From: Lysobacter sp. S4-A87
GTDB taxonomy: Bacteria; Pseudomonadota; Gammaproteobacteria; Xanthomonadales; Xanthomonadaceae
NCBI RefSeq assembly: GCF_022637455.1
Contig: NZ_CP093341.1
Location: 3,348,001-3,412,000 of the forward strand
Length of the DNA: 64,000 bases
Direction of reading: 5' to 3'
Every line of letters starts with the position of its first letter. Position 1 is the first letter of the stretch. Below, one piece after another: positions 41,498 to 50,292 of the stretch. The notes beneath the pieces were generated by a model. The model was not told the origin of the DNA, did no database searches, and worked only from the letters and a program-made list of their open reading frames with translations. Position numbers and translations under genes: made by a program.

Positions 41498-43065
41498 GCG
41501 CAGCCCGCAAGTCCGTCCAGCCGTCGAACCCCCGCAAGCCCAATGTGTGGATCCGTCGCGGCATTGCCGCTGCCGTCGTGCTCGCGCTTGCGGGCGGTGG
41601 CTACTGGTATGTCCGCCAGCGCGATGCCGAAGCCGCCACCGGTGCGTATCGCACCGCGCCGGTCGAGCGCGGCGACATCCGAGTCGCCATTTCCTCGACC
41701 GGCACGCTCAGCGCGATCTCCACCGTCACCGTCGGCAGCCAGATTTCCGGCCAGGTGACCGACGTGCTGGTCGACTTCAACGACCAGGTCAAGCGCGGCC
41801 AGGTGATCGCCCGCATCGATCCCAAGACCTACCAGGCCCAGATCGCCCAGGGCAATGCGCAGATCGCCAATGCGCGCGCGGCGCTGTCGCAGGCGCAGGC
41901 GTCGCTGGTCAATGCCGAACTGGACTACCGTCGCAAGGCCGACCTCGGCGCGCGCCAACTGGTCGCACGCAGCGATGTCGACCTGGCCCGGGCCGCCCTC
42001 GACCAGGCGCGCGCGCAGGTGAACGCGGCGCAGGCCTCGATCCAGCAACAGACCGCTTCGACCGAAACCACGCAGGTCAATCTCGACCGCACCGTGATCC
42101 GCTCGCCGGTCGATGGCGTCGTGCTGACGCGCAGCATCGAGCCGGGTCAGACCGTGGCAGCCAGCCTGCAGGCGCCGGAGCTGTTCAAGATCGCCGAGGA
42201 CCTGGCGAAGATGAAGATCGAACTGGCCGTCGATGAGGCCGACATCGGCCAGGTCCGCACCGGCCAGGGCGTCTCGTTCACCGTCGATGCGTTCCCCGAC
42301 CGCCAGTTCCGCGGCACCGTCGAGCAGGTGCGCCTGTCGGCGACGACGACGAACAATGTCGTGACCTATCCGGTCGTGGTGACCGTCGACAACAGCGACG
42401 GCACGCTGCTGCCGGGCCTGACGGTCAACGCCGAGATCGAAGTGAGCCGGCGCGACGACGTCCTGAAGGTGTCCAACGCCGCGCTGCGCTTCAAGCCGGC
42501 CGATGACGCCGCCAACGCCACGGCCGCGGCGCCGCAGGGCGGCCGCCAGGGCGGCAGTGGCGTCATCGACGACCTCACGCGCACCGCTTCCACGCTCAAT
42601 CTCAATGCCTCCCAGCAGGCTGCGTTCGATGCCGCCGTGGCGTCGGTGCGCGAGCGCCAGGCGGCGCGCCAGGCACAGGCGGCGCAGGCCGGTGGCGGCA
42701 ATCGCCTGTTTGGCGGTGGCGGTGGCGGTGGCGGCGGACGCGGCGGCGGTGGTCCGGTCGTGGTCGGCGGCGGCAGTGGCTCGGGCAACCTGCAGGCGCA
42801 GATGCGCCAGCGCATTGCCGACCGCTTCCGCGAGGACTTCTCCGAATTCCGTGCCGGCCTCGACGCAACGCAACAGGGCAAGTGGGACGGCGCCCTGTCG
42901 GCGTTGCTCAATGCCAAGCGCGCGCCGCTGTACCGACTGGCCGCGGGCAAGCCGGAAATGCTGATGGTGCGCATCGGCGCCAGCGACGGCAGCAGCACCG
43001 AGGTGTCGGGCGGCGGCCTCAAGCAGGGCGACCTGATCGTGACCGGCGAGCGGGCCAAGCAATGA
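41494..43065 (+). CDS. macA: MacA-like periplasmic adaptor with an inserted helical/Gly-rich region
   Basis: 523 residues, far longer than the ~370 of E. coli MacA. One N-terminal anchor (AAAVVLALAGGGYWYVRQR), then barrel-sandwich (VGSQISGQVTDVLVDFNDQV), helical hairpin, lipoyl half and beta-barrel (VIRSPVDGVVLTRSIEPGQT). Between ALRFKP (residue 330) and LYRLAAGKP (479) sits an extra ~140 residues: LNASQQAAFDAAV (370 on), a loop of about 25 mostly Gly residues, and LDATQQGKWDGAL (456 on). Both phrases resemble the LTxxQ motif of Spy/CpxP. The adaptor should link the inner-membrane ABC pair to TolC. The stop overlaps the ATPase ATG. Confidence 0.88.
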   Translation: MSAARKSVQPSNPRKPNVWIRRGIAAAVVLALAGGGYWYVRQRDAEAATGAYRTAPVERGDIRVAISSTGTLSAISTVTVGSQISGQVTDVLVDFNDQVKRGQVIARIDPKTYQAQIAQGNAQIANARAALSQAQASLVNAELDYRRKADLGARQLVARSDVDLARAALDQARAQVNAAQASIQQQTASTETTQVNLDRTVIRSPVDGVVLTRSIEPGQTVAASLQAPELFKIAEDLAKMKIELAVDEADIGQVRTGQGVSFTVDAFPDRQFRGTVEQVRLSATTTNNVVTYPVVVTVDNSDGTLLPGLTVNAEIEVSRRDDVLKVSNAALRFKPADDAANATAAAPQGGRQGGSGVIDDLTRTASTLNLNASQQAAFDAAVASVRERQAARQAQAAQAGGGNRLFGGGGGGGGGRGGGGPVVVGGGSGSGNLQAQMRQRIADRFREDFSEFRAGLDATQQGKWDGALSALLNAKRAPLYRLAAGKPEMLMVRIGASDGSSTEVSGGGLKQGDLIVTGERAKQ

Positions 43066-43784
43066 GCGCCACCGCCGCCATTTCGGCCGACACCGCGCCG
43101 GCGGTGATCCTCACGCGCGGCTTGTGCAAGACCTACTCGGCGCATACCGAGGCCGAGGTGCAGGCATTGCGTGACGTCGACCTGCGCATCGATCGCGGCG
43201 AATTCGTCGCGATCATGGGCCCTTCGGGGTCGGGCAAGTCGACACTGATGAACCTGATTGGTTGCCTCGACACGCCAACGGCCGGCAGCTACCACTGCGA
43301 TGGCGTCGACGTGTCGACACTCGATCCCGAGGAGCTGGCGGTCCTGCGCCGCGACAAGATCGGTTTCGTCTTCCAGGGCTTCAACCTGCTGCCGCGGATG
43401 AGCGCACTGGAGAACGTGGCGATGCCGCTGGGCTACGCGCAGGTGCCGCCGCAAGAGCGGCTCGAGCGCGCCCGTGCCGCGCTGGTCTCGGTCGGCCTGG
43501 GCGAACGTGTCGGCCATCGCCCCAGCGAACTGTCCGGCGGCCAGCAGCAGCGCGTGGCCATTGCGCGCGCGCTGATCAACCAGCCGCCGATCCTGCTCGC
43601 CGACGAGCCCACCGGTGCGCTCGACAGCAAGACCGGCGAGGAGATCCTGGCGCTGTTCAAGCGCCTTCGCGATGACAACCACACCGTGGTGCTGATCACC
43701 CACGATGCCGAGGTCGCCGCGCATGCCGACCGCATCTACGTGATGCGCGACGGTGAGCTGCACGCGCAGGAGGATGCGCCGTGA
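43062..43784 (+). CDS. MacB/LolD-type ABC transporter ATPase
   Basis: 240 residues: Walker [11 protein letters not shown] loop [20 protein letters not shown], signature [15 protein letters not shown], Walker [13 protein letters not shown] loop ITHD. It belongs to the MacB/FtsE/LolD group of mechanotransmission ABC ATPases. In E. coli MacB this domain is fused to the permease; here it is separate but coupled, with ATGA overlaps on both sides. Confidence 0.94.
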   Translation: MSATAAISADTAPAVILTRGLCKTYSAHTEAEVQALRDVDLRIDRGEFVAIMGPSGSGKSTLMNLIGCLDTPTAGSYHCDGVDVSTLDPEELAVLRRDKIGFVFQGFNLLPRMSALENVAMPLGYAQVPPQERLERARAALVSVGLGERVGHRPSELSGGQQQRVAIARALINQPPILLADEPTGALDSKTGEEILALFKRLRDDNHTVVLITHDAEVAAHADRIYVMRDGELHAQEDAP

Positions 43785-45022
43785 ATTTTTCCGACATCCT
43801 GCGCACGGCCATCCATGCCCTGCGCGGCAACTGGATGCGCAGCGCGCTGACTTCGCTGGGCGTGATCATCGGCATTGCCGCGGTGATCGTGATGGTGTCG
43901 GTGGGACAGGGCACCCAGGCCGAGATCGACAAGATGGTGTCGGGGCTGGGTTCGCAGCGCCTGGACATCAGCTCCGGCGCCGGCCGCGGTCCGGGCGGTG
44001 GCGGTGCGCGCATGAGCGCGTCGAGCTTCTTCACCCTCAACGAGGGCGACGTCGAGGCGATCCGCAGCGAAGTCCCGGAAGTGCAGTACGTCGCCGGTGC
44101 GCTGCGCGGCAGCACCCAGGTGGTGTACGCGGAGAACAATGCCTCGACCAGCTGGCAGGGCGTGCAGCCGGACTTCTTCGACATCAACGGCTGGGTCATC
44201 GGCAACGGCGACGGATTCGACGCGCAGGACTACACCAGCGCCGGCAAGGTGGTGATCCTCGGCGAGACGGTGCGACGCACGCTGTTCGGCGACGACCCGG
44301 GTGTCGGCCAGACCATTCGCCTGGGGCGCGTGCCGTTCACCGTGGTGGCCACGCTCAAGCCCAAGGGCCAGGGCGGCTTCGGCCAGGACCAGGACGACGT
44401 GGTGATGGTGCCGCTGCAGACCGCGCGCCGCCGCCTGATGGGCGCGATGGGCCTGCCCGCCGGTGCGGTGACGCAGATCGCGTTGACGGTGGCCGACGCC
44501 AAGGACCTCAGCTACGCCCAGGGCGAAGTGGAGGCGCTGCTGCGCCAGCGCCACCGCATCAAGCCCGGCGACGATGACGACTTCAACGTGCGCAACATTT
44601 CCGAGATCGTCGCCACGCGCACGGCGACGACGCGGTTGATGTCGCTGCTGCTGGGCGCGGTGGCGACGATTTCGCTGATCGTCGGTGGCATCGGCATCAT
44701 GAACATCATGCTGGTCTCGGTGACCGAGCGCATCCGCGAGATCGGCCTGCGCATGGCGGTCGGAGCGGGGCCGTCGGACGTGCGCCGGCAGTTCCTCGCC
44801 GAGGCGATGCTGATCTCGCTGATCGGCGGTGCGCTGGGGATAGCGATCGGTGTCGTCGGGGCGTTGCTGGTCGGCAAGTTCGGCTCGCTGCCGGTGGCAT
44901 TGAACGGCCAGGTGATCGCGCTCGCGGCGAGCTTCTCGATCATGACCGGGTTGTTCTTCGGCTATTACCCGGCACGCAAGGCCTCGCAGCTGGATCCGAT
45001 CGAGGCGCTGCGGCAGCAGTAA
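43781..45022 (+). CDS. MacB-type ABC transporter permease (FtsX-like)
   Basis: 413 residues starting at a GTG inside the ATPase stop. Four transmembrane helices in MacB order: TM1 after RGNWMRSALTSLGVIIGIAA, a ~220-residue periplasmic domain, then TM2 (LLLGAVATISLIVGGIGIMN), TM3 and TM4, with EIGLRMAVGAGPSDVRRQFL between. The N-terminal periplasmic part begins with a Gly-rich stretch (SGAGRGPGGGGARM). With the adaptor and ATPase it should form a split MacAB-TolC exporter of peptides, siderophores or antibiotics; substrate unknown. Confidence 0.93.
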   Translation: MNFSDILRTAIHALRGNWMRSALTSLGVIIGIAAVIVMVSVGQGTQAEIDKMVSGLGSQRLDISSGAGRGPGGGGARMSASSFFTLNEGDVEAIRSEVPEVQYVAGALRGSTQVVYAENNASTSWQGVQPDFFDINGWVIGNGDGFDAQDYTSAGKVVILGETVRRTLFGDDPGVGQTIRLGRVPFTVVATLKPKGQGGFGQDQDDVVMVPLQTARRRLMGAMGLPAGAVTQIALTVADAKDLSYAQGEVEALLRQRHRIKPGDDDDFNVRNISEIVATRTATTRLMSLLLGAVATISLIVGGIGIMNIMLVSVTERIREIGLRMAVGAGPSDVRRQFLAEAMLISLIGGALGIAIGVVGALLVGKFGSLPVALNGQVIALAASFSIMTGLFFGYYPARKASQLDPIEALRQQ

Positions 45023-45085
45023 GGGTGCCGGGATGAGAGCGGGAGTTCGGCGTTATGCTCTGGCTTCCTCGCCGGACTCCGACCC

Positions 45086-46117
45086 ATGCGCCTGCCGAAC
45101 CTGATTTCGCTCCCGCTGCTCGCCCTCGCAACGATGACCGTCAACGCTCATGCCGCCGACAAGCCCGCCGCGCCGAAAACGGCGCTGGTGATCCACGGCG
45201 GCGCCGGCTTCGTGCCCAAGGATTCGATCAGCGAGGAGGAGCGTCGCGCCTACCATACCGCGCTCAACCGCGCGCTCGATGCCGGCAACGCCGTGCTCAA
45301 GCGCGGTGGCAGCGCGCTCGATGCGGTGACCGCGGCGGTGGTGGTGATGGAGGACGCGCCGCAGTTCAACGCCGGCAAGGGCGCGGTGTTCAATGCCAAG
45401 GGCGGGCATGAACTCGATGCGGCGATCATGGAAGGCCATACCCGCCGTGCCGGCTCGGTCGCCGGCGTGACCACGATCAAGAACCCGATCAAGCTCGCAC
45501 GCACGGTCATGGAGCACAGCGCGCACGTGATGCTTGCCGGCGCCGGTGCGGAAGCCTTTGCAGACACACGCCCCGAGATCGAGCGTGTACCCAACCACTG
45601 GTTCGACACCGACAAGCGTCGCCAGCAACTGGAAAAGGCGCAGCGTGAAGAGGCGGCCAAGGGCAAGCGCGAGGCCAGCCTCGTTGACGACGCGCCGACC
45701 TACTTCGGCACCGTCGGCGCGGTCGCGCTCGATGCGCAGGGCCACATCGCCGCCGCCACCAGCACCGGCGGCATGACCAACAAGAAGTGGGGCCGGGTCG
45801 GCGACGCGCCCATCATTGGAGCCGGCACCTGGGCCGACGACGGCTGCGGCGTTTCCGGCACCGGCTGGGGCGAGTTCTACATCCGCAATGCGGTCGCGCA
45901 CGACATCTGCGCGCGTGTGGCCTACCGCGGCGATTCGCTGCAGGCCGCGGCCGAGGAAGTGGTCAACCGGATCGTTCCCGCCGCCGGCGGCGACGGCGGC
46001 GCCATTGCCATGGACCGCCAGGGCAACATCGCCATGCCGTTCAACAGCGGCAGCATGTTCCGCGGCTGGATCAGGACCGACGGTAGTCGCGGTACGGCGA
46101 TCCACGAGGCGGAGTAG
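45086..46117 (+). CDS. iaaA: Secreted isoaspartyl peptidase / plant-type L-asparaginase
   Basis: Ntn-hydrolase of 343 residues that self-cleaves before a Thr; here Thr209 in YFGTVGAVALD. VIHGGAGFVPKD at the start, GGSALDAVTAAVVVMEDAPQ, FNAGKGAVFNAKGGHELDAA, TSTGGMTNKKWGRVGDAPII and GAGTWADDGCGVSGTG are family motifs. Residues 1-23 form a signal peptide (MTVNAHA-AD), so the enzyme is periplasmic or secreted, unlike E. coli IaaA. It removes isoaspartyl dipeptides and asparagine. The insert before Thr209 is rich in Lys, Arg and Glu, as expected for the cleaved linker. Confidence 0.93.
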   Translation: MRLPNLISLPLLALATMTVNAHAADKPAAPKTALVIHGGAGFVPKDSISEEERRAYHTALNRALDAGNAVLKRGGSALDAVTAAVVVMEDAPQFNAGKGAVFNAKGGHELDAAIMEGHTRRAGSVAGVTTIKNPIKLARTVMEHSAHVMLAGAGAEAFADTRPEIERVPNHWFDTDKRRQQLEKAQREEAAKGKREASLVDDAPTYFGTVGAVALDAQGHIAAATSTGGMTNKKWGRVGDAPIIGAGTWADDGCGVSGTGWGEFYIRNAVAHDICARVAYRGDSLQAAAEEVVNRIVPAAGGDGGAIAMDRQGNIAMPFNSGSMFRGWIRTDGSRGTAIHEAE

Positions 46118-46128
46118 CCCCCCTCCCT

Positions 46129-46153
46129 CGTCGCCTGGCGGCCGAAGGCGACG
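46129..46153. terminator. Hairpin between iaaA and the ABM gene
   Basis: CGTCGCCT (46129-46136) and AGGCGACG (46146-46153) form an eight-pair stem with a nine-base loop, 12 bp past the iaaA stop and between convergent genes. No U-tract. Confidence 0.55.
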
Positions 46154-46198
46154 TGTCCCTGTCCCTGGGCCTCGCAGGGGTGGGCAGTTCGCCCCGGC

Positions 46199-46501
46199 TC
46201 AGTGCGGCAGCTTGCTGGCCAGCAGGTCGACCCGGTCGATCTGCGGGGGCTGCGAAAGCAGCTCGTCGGCGCGCTCCATCAGCGCCGCCGCAATGGGTCC
46301 GTCCAGGTGCGCCTGGCGGCCGGCCTCGGTGTCGAAGGTGTCGTAGATGCCGAAGCTGCTCGGGCCGAAGCGCAGGGCGAACCAGGTGCGTGTCGCCGGT
46401 TCGGCTTCCGCCAGCGGCAGGGCGCTGCGAAGGAACTGTTCCAGCTGGTCTTCCTTGCCGGGTTTGGCCTCTAGCCGTGCCAGCAGAGCGCAGCGGGACA
46501 T
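46199..46501 (-). CDS. ABM-domain (antibiotic biosynthesis monooxygenase-like) protein
   Basis: 100 residues making one ferredoxin-like ABM fold: ALLARLEAKPGKEDQLEQFL, then TRTWFALRFGPSSFGIYDTF and AHLDGPIAAALMERADELL. Members are cofactor-free oxygenases or small binding proteins; most bacterial copies are of unknown role. It stands alone, with GGAG upstream of ATG 46501. Confidence 0.88.
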   Translation of the reverse strand: MSRCALLARLEAKPGKEDQLEQFLRSALPLAEAEPATRTWFALRFGPSSFGIYDTFDTEAGRQAHLDGPIAAALMERADELLSQPPQIDRVDLLASKLPH

Positions 46502-46599
46502 GGCGTGTACTCCGGGACGACGGGGCCCCTCAGGCTAGGCCGCTGCACGCTAACGGCACGCGAAAAACACGCTATCCGGGCATGACAGGGGGCCGTTCA

Positions 46600-46659
46600 T
46601 GCGGCCGCGGGGCAGCGGCGCGGGGCTTGTGGCAAAATCGGCCCCCTGCCGCGGCCGCA
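46600..46659 (+). promoter_or_regulatory. Long imperfect hairpin upstream of dgkA
   Basis: TGCGGCCGC plus GGCAG (46600-46608, 46611-46615) pairs with CTGCC plus GCGGCCGCA (46646-46659); an inner GGGGC/GCCCC pair leaves an apical loop TTGTGGCAAAATCG. The loop also carries a -10-like CAAAAT, so it could be a DNA operator flanking a promoter or an RNA structure. Confidence 0.5.
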
Positions 46660-46694
46660 GGTCGCGCCTTCACATCCTTTCCAGACGTGCATCC

Positions 46695-46793
46695 ATGTCG
46701 ATCTTCGAGCTGTCCCAGCACTTGTGCGAGCCGCCGGAGTGCCGTCAGGGTGGCGCGGGTGCGCCGGTCGTTGTTTCCCGTCCGGCGGCCTGA
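46695..46793 (+). CDS. Possible 32-residue small protein before dgkA
   Basis: ATG 46695 opens MSIFELSQHLCEPPECR and runs to a TGA nine bases before the dgkA start. Most third positions are G or C, like true genes here. No Shine-Dalgarno is visible and no family is recognised. It carries two Cys six residues apart (CEPPEC). It could be a leader frame coupled to dgkA. Confidence 0.3.
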   Translation: MSIFELSQHLCEPPECRQGGAGAPVVVSRPAA

Positions 46794-46802
46794 GCGACCG
46801 AC

Positions 46803-47183
46803 ATGGCTGATGAATTCGGGCACATGCCGCGCGGCCCCGCGCGCGTACTGAAAGCTGCCAGGTGGTCGATGCAGGGGCTGCGCGCGGCCTGGCTGCACGA
46901 GTCGTCGTTCCGGCTCGAGGTGTACCTGTTCGTGGTGCTTGCACCGCTGGGCTGGTGGCTGGGGCAGACCGCAGTGGAGCGCGTGCTGCTGATCGGTTCG
47001 GTATTGCTGGTGCTGAGCATCGAGTTGCTCAACTCGGCAGTGGAGGCGGTGATCGAGCGTTACGGTCCCGAGTTCCACGAGCTGGCCGGCCGGGCCAAGG
47101 ACATGGGCTCGGCGGCGGTGTTCGTGCTGATGATGAATGTAGTGCTGACCTGGGGTGCGATCGTCGTGCCCCGCCTGTGGTGA
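46803..47183 (+). CDS. dgkA: Diacylglycerol kinase DgkA
   Basis: 126-residue integral membrane enzyme that phosphorylates diacylglycerol released by osmoregulated-glucan and envelope lipid turnover. Three membrane helices; ELLNSAVEAVIERYG holds the catalytic Glu and Asn, and ELAGRAKDMGSAAVFV the second signature. Trimeric in E. coli. It stands between a small putative frame and terC, with terC 78 bp further on. Confidence 0.94.
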   Translation: MADEFGHMPRGPARVLKAARWSMQGLRAAWLHESSFRLEVYLFVVLAPLGWWLGQTAVERVLLIGSVLLVLSIELLNSAVEAVIERYGPEFHELAGRAKDMGSAAVFVLMMNVVLTWGAIVVPRLW

Positions 47184-47261
47184 CGGGCCGGGCATGAACC
47201 GGACGTTTGCCGCTCGCATCCAAGACAAGACTCCCAAAAGCCAAAGTGCAGGAAACCGCAA

Positions 47262-47999
<738 letters not shown>

Positions 48000-48016
48000 C
48001 CGCTGGCGTAGCTGGC

Positions 48017-48089
48017 GTAGCCCGGGTAAGCGAAGCGCACCCGGGGTACCGGACGCAGAACCCGGGTGCGCTTCGCTTACCCGGGCTAC
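48017..48089. repeat. GTAG-type REP palindrome, second copy
   Basis: Perfect 29-nt inverted arms (48017-48045 and 48061-48089) around a 15-base loop, opening GTAGCCCGGGTAAGCGAAGC. It differs from the copy at 33094 by one paired substitution (CGC to CGA in one arm with the complement in the other), which preserves pairing. Between terC and lemA. Confidence 0.92.
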
Positions 48090-48188
48090 CCGGGTTGGTT
48101 ACGCGATCGTTATTCGCGCGACGTTGTTTGCATGCCGCCTCCGTAGGTGCTGCAATGCCGGCCAATGTCACGGAAGGAGTTGCGCGTC

Positions 48189-48827
48189 ATGACCCGGGTT
48201 GTCCAAACGTTCGTACTGGTCCTTATGGCCGTCATGCTCAGTGGCTGCGGCTACAACACCATCCAGGCGAAGGACGAGGCGGTGAAGGCTGCCTGGTCGC
48301 AGGTGCTCAATGTCTACAAGCGCCGTGCCGACCTGGTGCCGAACCTCGTCGCGACGGTCAAGGGCTACGCCAGCCACGAGCAGCAGGTGCTGACCCAGGT
48401 CACCAACGCACGCGCGAAGGTCGGCAGCATCAATGTCAACGCCGATGATCCGGCGTCGCTGGCGCAGTTCCAGCAGGCGCAGGGTGAACTGCAGGGCGCG
48501 CTCAACCGCCTGCTGGTGGTCAGCGAGAACTATCCGCAGCTCAAGGCCGACCAGAACTTCCTGCAGCTGCAGGCGCAGCTGGAAGGCACCGAGAACCGCA
48601 TCACCGTCGAACGCCAGCGTTACATCGGCACGGTGCAGGACTACAACACCTACATCCGCCAGTTCCCGACCAACCTCACGGCGATGATGTTCGGCTACAA
48701 GCCCAAGCCGAACTTCACGGTCGAGAACGAGGCGCAGATCCAGGAAGCGCCGAAGGTCGAGTTCGGCGAGCCGGCGCAGCCGCCGCAACAGCAACCGCAG
48801 CAGCAGCCGGCACCGGCCAACGGCTGA
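48189..48827 (+). CDS. lemA: LemA-family lipoprotein
   Basis: 212 residues. Signal peptide with lipobox MLSGC; then the LemA helical domain, KDEAVKAAWSQVLNVYKRRA and DLVPNLVATVKGYASHEQQV being diagnostic. A Gln/Pro-rich tail ends the protein. ATG 48189 was chosen because AAGGAG lies 11 bases upstream; ATGs at 48147 and 48165 are in frame but would displace the signal peptide. LemA often occurs with TPM-domain genes, as here, in an envelope-stress or secretion context of unknown mechanism. Confidence 0.92.
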   Translation: MTRVVQTFVLVLMAVMLSGCGYNTIQAKDEAVKAAWSQVLNVYKRRADLVPNLVATVKGYASHEQQVLTQVTNARAKVGSINVNADDPASLAQFQQAQGELQGALNRLLVVSENYPQLKADQNFLQLQAQLEGTENRITVERQRYIGTVQDYNTYIRQFPTNLTAMMFGYKPKPNFTVENEAQIQEAPKVEFGEPAQPPQQQPQQQPAPANG

Positions 48828-48856
48828 GTCCGGGTGAGGCGTAGCGGAGCATTGCC

Positions 48857-49762
48857 GTGAGCTGGCGGCGCCTGCGGGTGTCGGTCGCGATCGTCGCGGG
48901 CGCGCTGTTGCTCGCGCTCGTCCCGGTGCAGGCACAACAGGTGGCGGCGATCCCGGCGATGACCTCGCCGGTGGTCGACACGACCGGCACGATCGATGCC
49001 GCCACCCGTCAGCGGCTCGAGGCCCAGGCGCTGGCATTGCAGCAGCGCAAGGGCAGCCAGCTGCAGGTGCTGGTGGTGCCGACCACGATGCCCGAGGACA
49101 TCGCCCAGTACGCGGTGCGCGCGTTCGACCAGTGGAAGGTCGGGCGCAAGGGTGTCGACGATGGCGTCCTGCTGGTGGTCGCCAAGGACGACCGCCGCGT
49201 GCGCATCGAGGTCGGCTACGGCCTGGAAGGCGCGATCCCGGATGCCACCTCCGCACGCGTGATCCAGGAATACCTGGTGCCGAAATTCCGTGCCGGCGAC
49301 TATGCCGGCGGCATCACGGACGCCACCGGCGCCCTGGTCAAGCTGATCGACGGCGAGCCGTTGCCGGCGCCGATGGCCGAGCACCGCGCCGGGCGCGGCA
49401 ATCGTGGCGGCGGCTGGCTGTTCGCGCTGTTCGTCGCCTTCATCGTCGGCCAGGTCGCGCGCGGCATCTTCGGCCGGGCGCCGTCGCTGCTGCGCGGCGT
49501 GATCGGCGCGGGTGCGGCCGGCGGCATCGCCTGGCTGATCTCCTCGATGGTCGTGGTCGGCGGGATCGGTGCCGCGATCGGCTTCTTCATGGGCCTGGCC
49601 AGCCTGCCGTCGGGGCGCTATGCGCGCGATCGTGGCCATGGCGGCTTCGGTGGCTGGGGTGGCGGCGGATTCGGTGGCGGCGGCGGGGGCTTCGGCGGCG
49701 GTGGCGGCTGGGGTGGTGGCGGTGGCATGAGCGGGGGCGGTGGCGCCTCCGGGAGCTGGTGA
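48857..49762 (+). CDS. TPM-domain membrane protein (YgcG-like)
   Basis: 301 residues from GTG 48857 (GGAG seven bases upstream). Signal peptide ending VQAQQ, a TPM domain (VVDTTGTIDAATRQRLEAQA ... RRVRIEVGYGLEGAIPDATS), two or three C-terminal membrane helices, and a tail almost entirely Gly with Phe, Trp and Ser. TPM (TLP18.3/Psb32/MOLO-1) proteins are phosphatases or assembly factors in plants; bacterial function is unclear. The middle gene of a lemA-TPM-TPM operon. Confidence 0.9.
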   Translation: MSWRRLRVSVAIVAGALLLALVPVQAQQVAAIPAMTSPVVDTTGTIDAATRQRLEAQALALQQRKGSQLQVLVVPTTMPEDIAQYAVRAFDQWKVGRKGVDDGVLLVVAKDDRRVRIEVGYGLEGAIPDATSARVIQEYLVPKFRAGDYAGGITDATGALVKLIDGEPLPAPMAEHRAGRGNRGGGWLFALFVAFIVGQVARGIFGRAPSLLRGVIGAGAAGGIAWLISSMVVVGGIGAAIGFFMGLASLPSGRYARDRGHGGFGGWGGGGFGGGGGGFGGGGGWGGGGGMSGGGGASGSW

Positions 49763-49763
49763 C

Positions 49764-50252
49764 ATGCGGCTGTTCAAACACCTGTTCCCACCATCGGCCA
49801 AGCGCCTGTTCCCCAGCGAGAGCCTGCAGCGCATCGCCACGGCCATTGCCGACAGCGAGCTGCGCCATACCGGCGAGATCTGCTTTGCGGTCGACCCGAG
49901 CCTGCATCCGCGCCAGGTACTGGCGGGGGTGGAGGCGCGCGAGCAGGCGGCCGAGGTATTCGCACGGCTGCGGGTGTGGGACACGCAGGCCAACAACGGC
50001 GTGCTGCTGTACCTGCTGCTGGCCGACCATCGCATCGAGATCGTCGCTGACCGCGGCTTCGAAGGTCGCGTCAGCGCCGAGCAGTGGCGCGGCGTGTGCC
50101 AGCTGATCGAAGAGCGCCTGCGGGCCGGTGAAGCCGAGGCGGGCGTGCTGGCCGGTGTCGAGGCACTGTCGGCGCTGCTGGTCGAGCATTTCCCCCGCGG
50201 CGAAGGGCAGCACGACAGCAACGAGCTGCCGGACCTGCCGTACATCCTCTAG
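49764..50252 (+). CDS. Second TPM-domain protein, soluble
   Basis: 162 residues with no signal peptide or membrane span. TPM-like landmarks are SLQRIATAIADSELRHTGEI, VWDTQANNGVLLYLLLADHR and IEIVADRGFEGRVSAEQWRG. ATG 49764 follows the neighbour's stop by one base, so it is co-translated. A cytoplasmic partner to the membrane TPM protein is plausible. Confidence 0.88.
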   Translation: MRLFKHLFPPSAKRLFPSESLQRIATAIADSELRHTGEICFAVDPSLHPRQVLAGVEAREQAAEVFARLRVWDTQANNGVLLYLLLADHRIEIVADRGFEGRVSAEQWRGVCQLIEERLRAGEAEAGVLAGVEALSALLVEHFPRGEGQHDSNELPDLPYIL

Positions 50253-50292
50253 GGCACAATAGGCATCACGCCGTCCGGACACGAACCGCCGC

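Larger units (their letters stand above)
46502..46802. other. Region before dgkA with a structured element
   Basis: About 300 bp. Contains a likely promoter for the ABM gene (leftward), a 60-base imperfect inverted repeat at 46600-46659, and a 32-codon frame at 46695-46793. Both latter items are listed separately. Confidence 0.6.

Noticed and set aside
47184-47261. Possible manganese (yybP-ykoY) riboswitch before terC
   Set aside because: Only 78 bp of leader and none of the conserved loop sequences seen.
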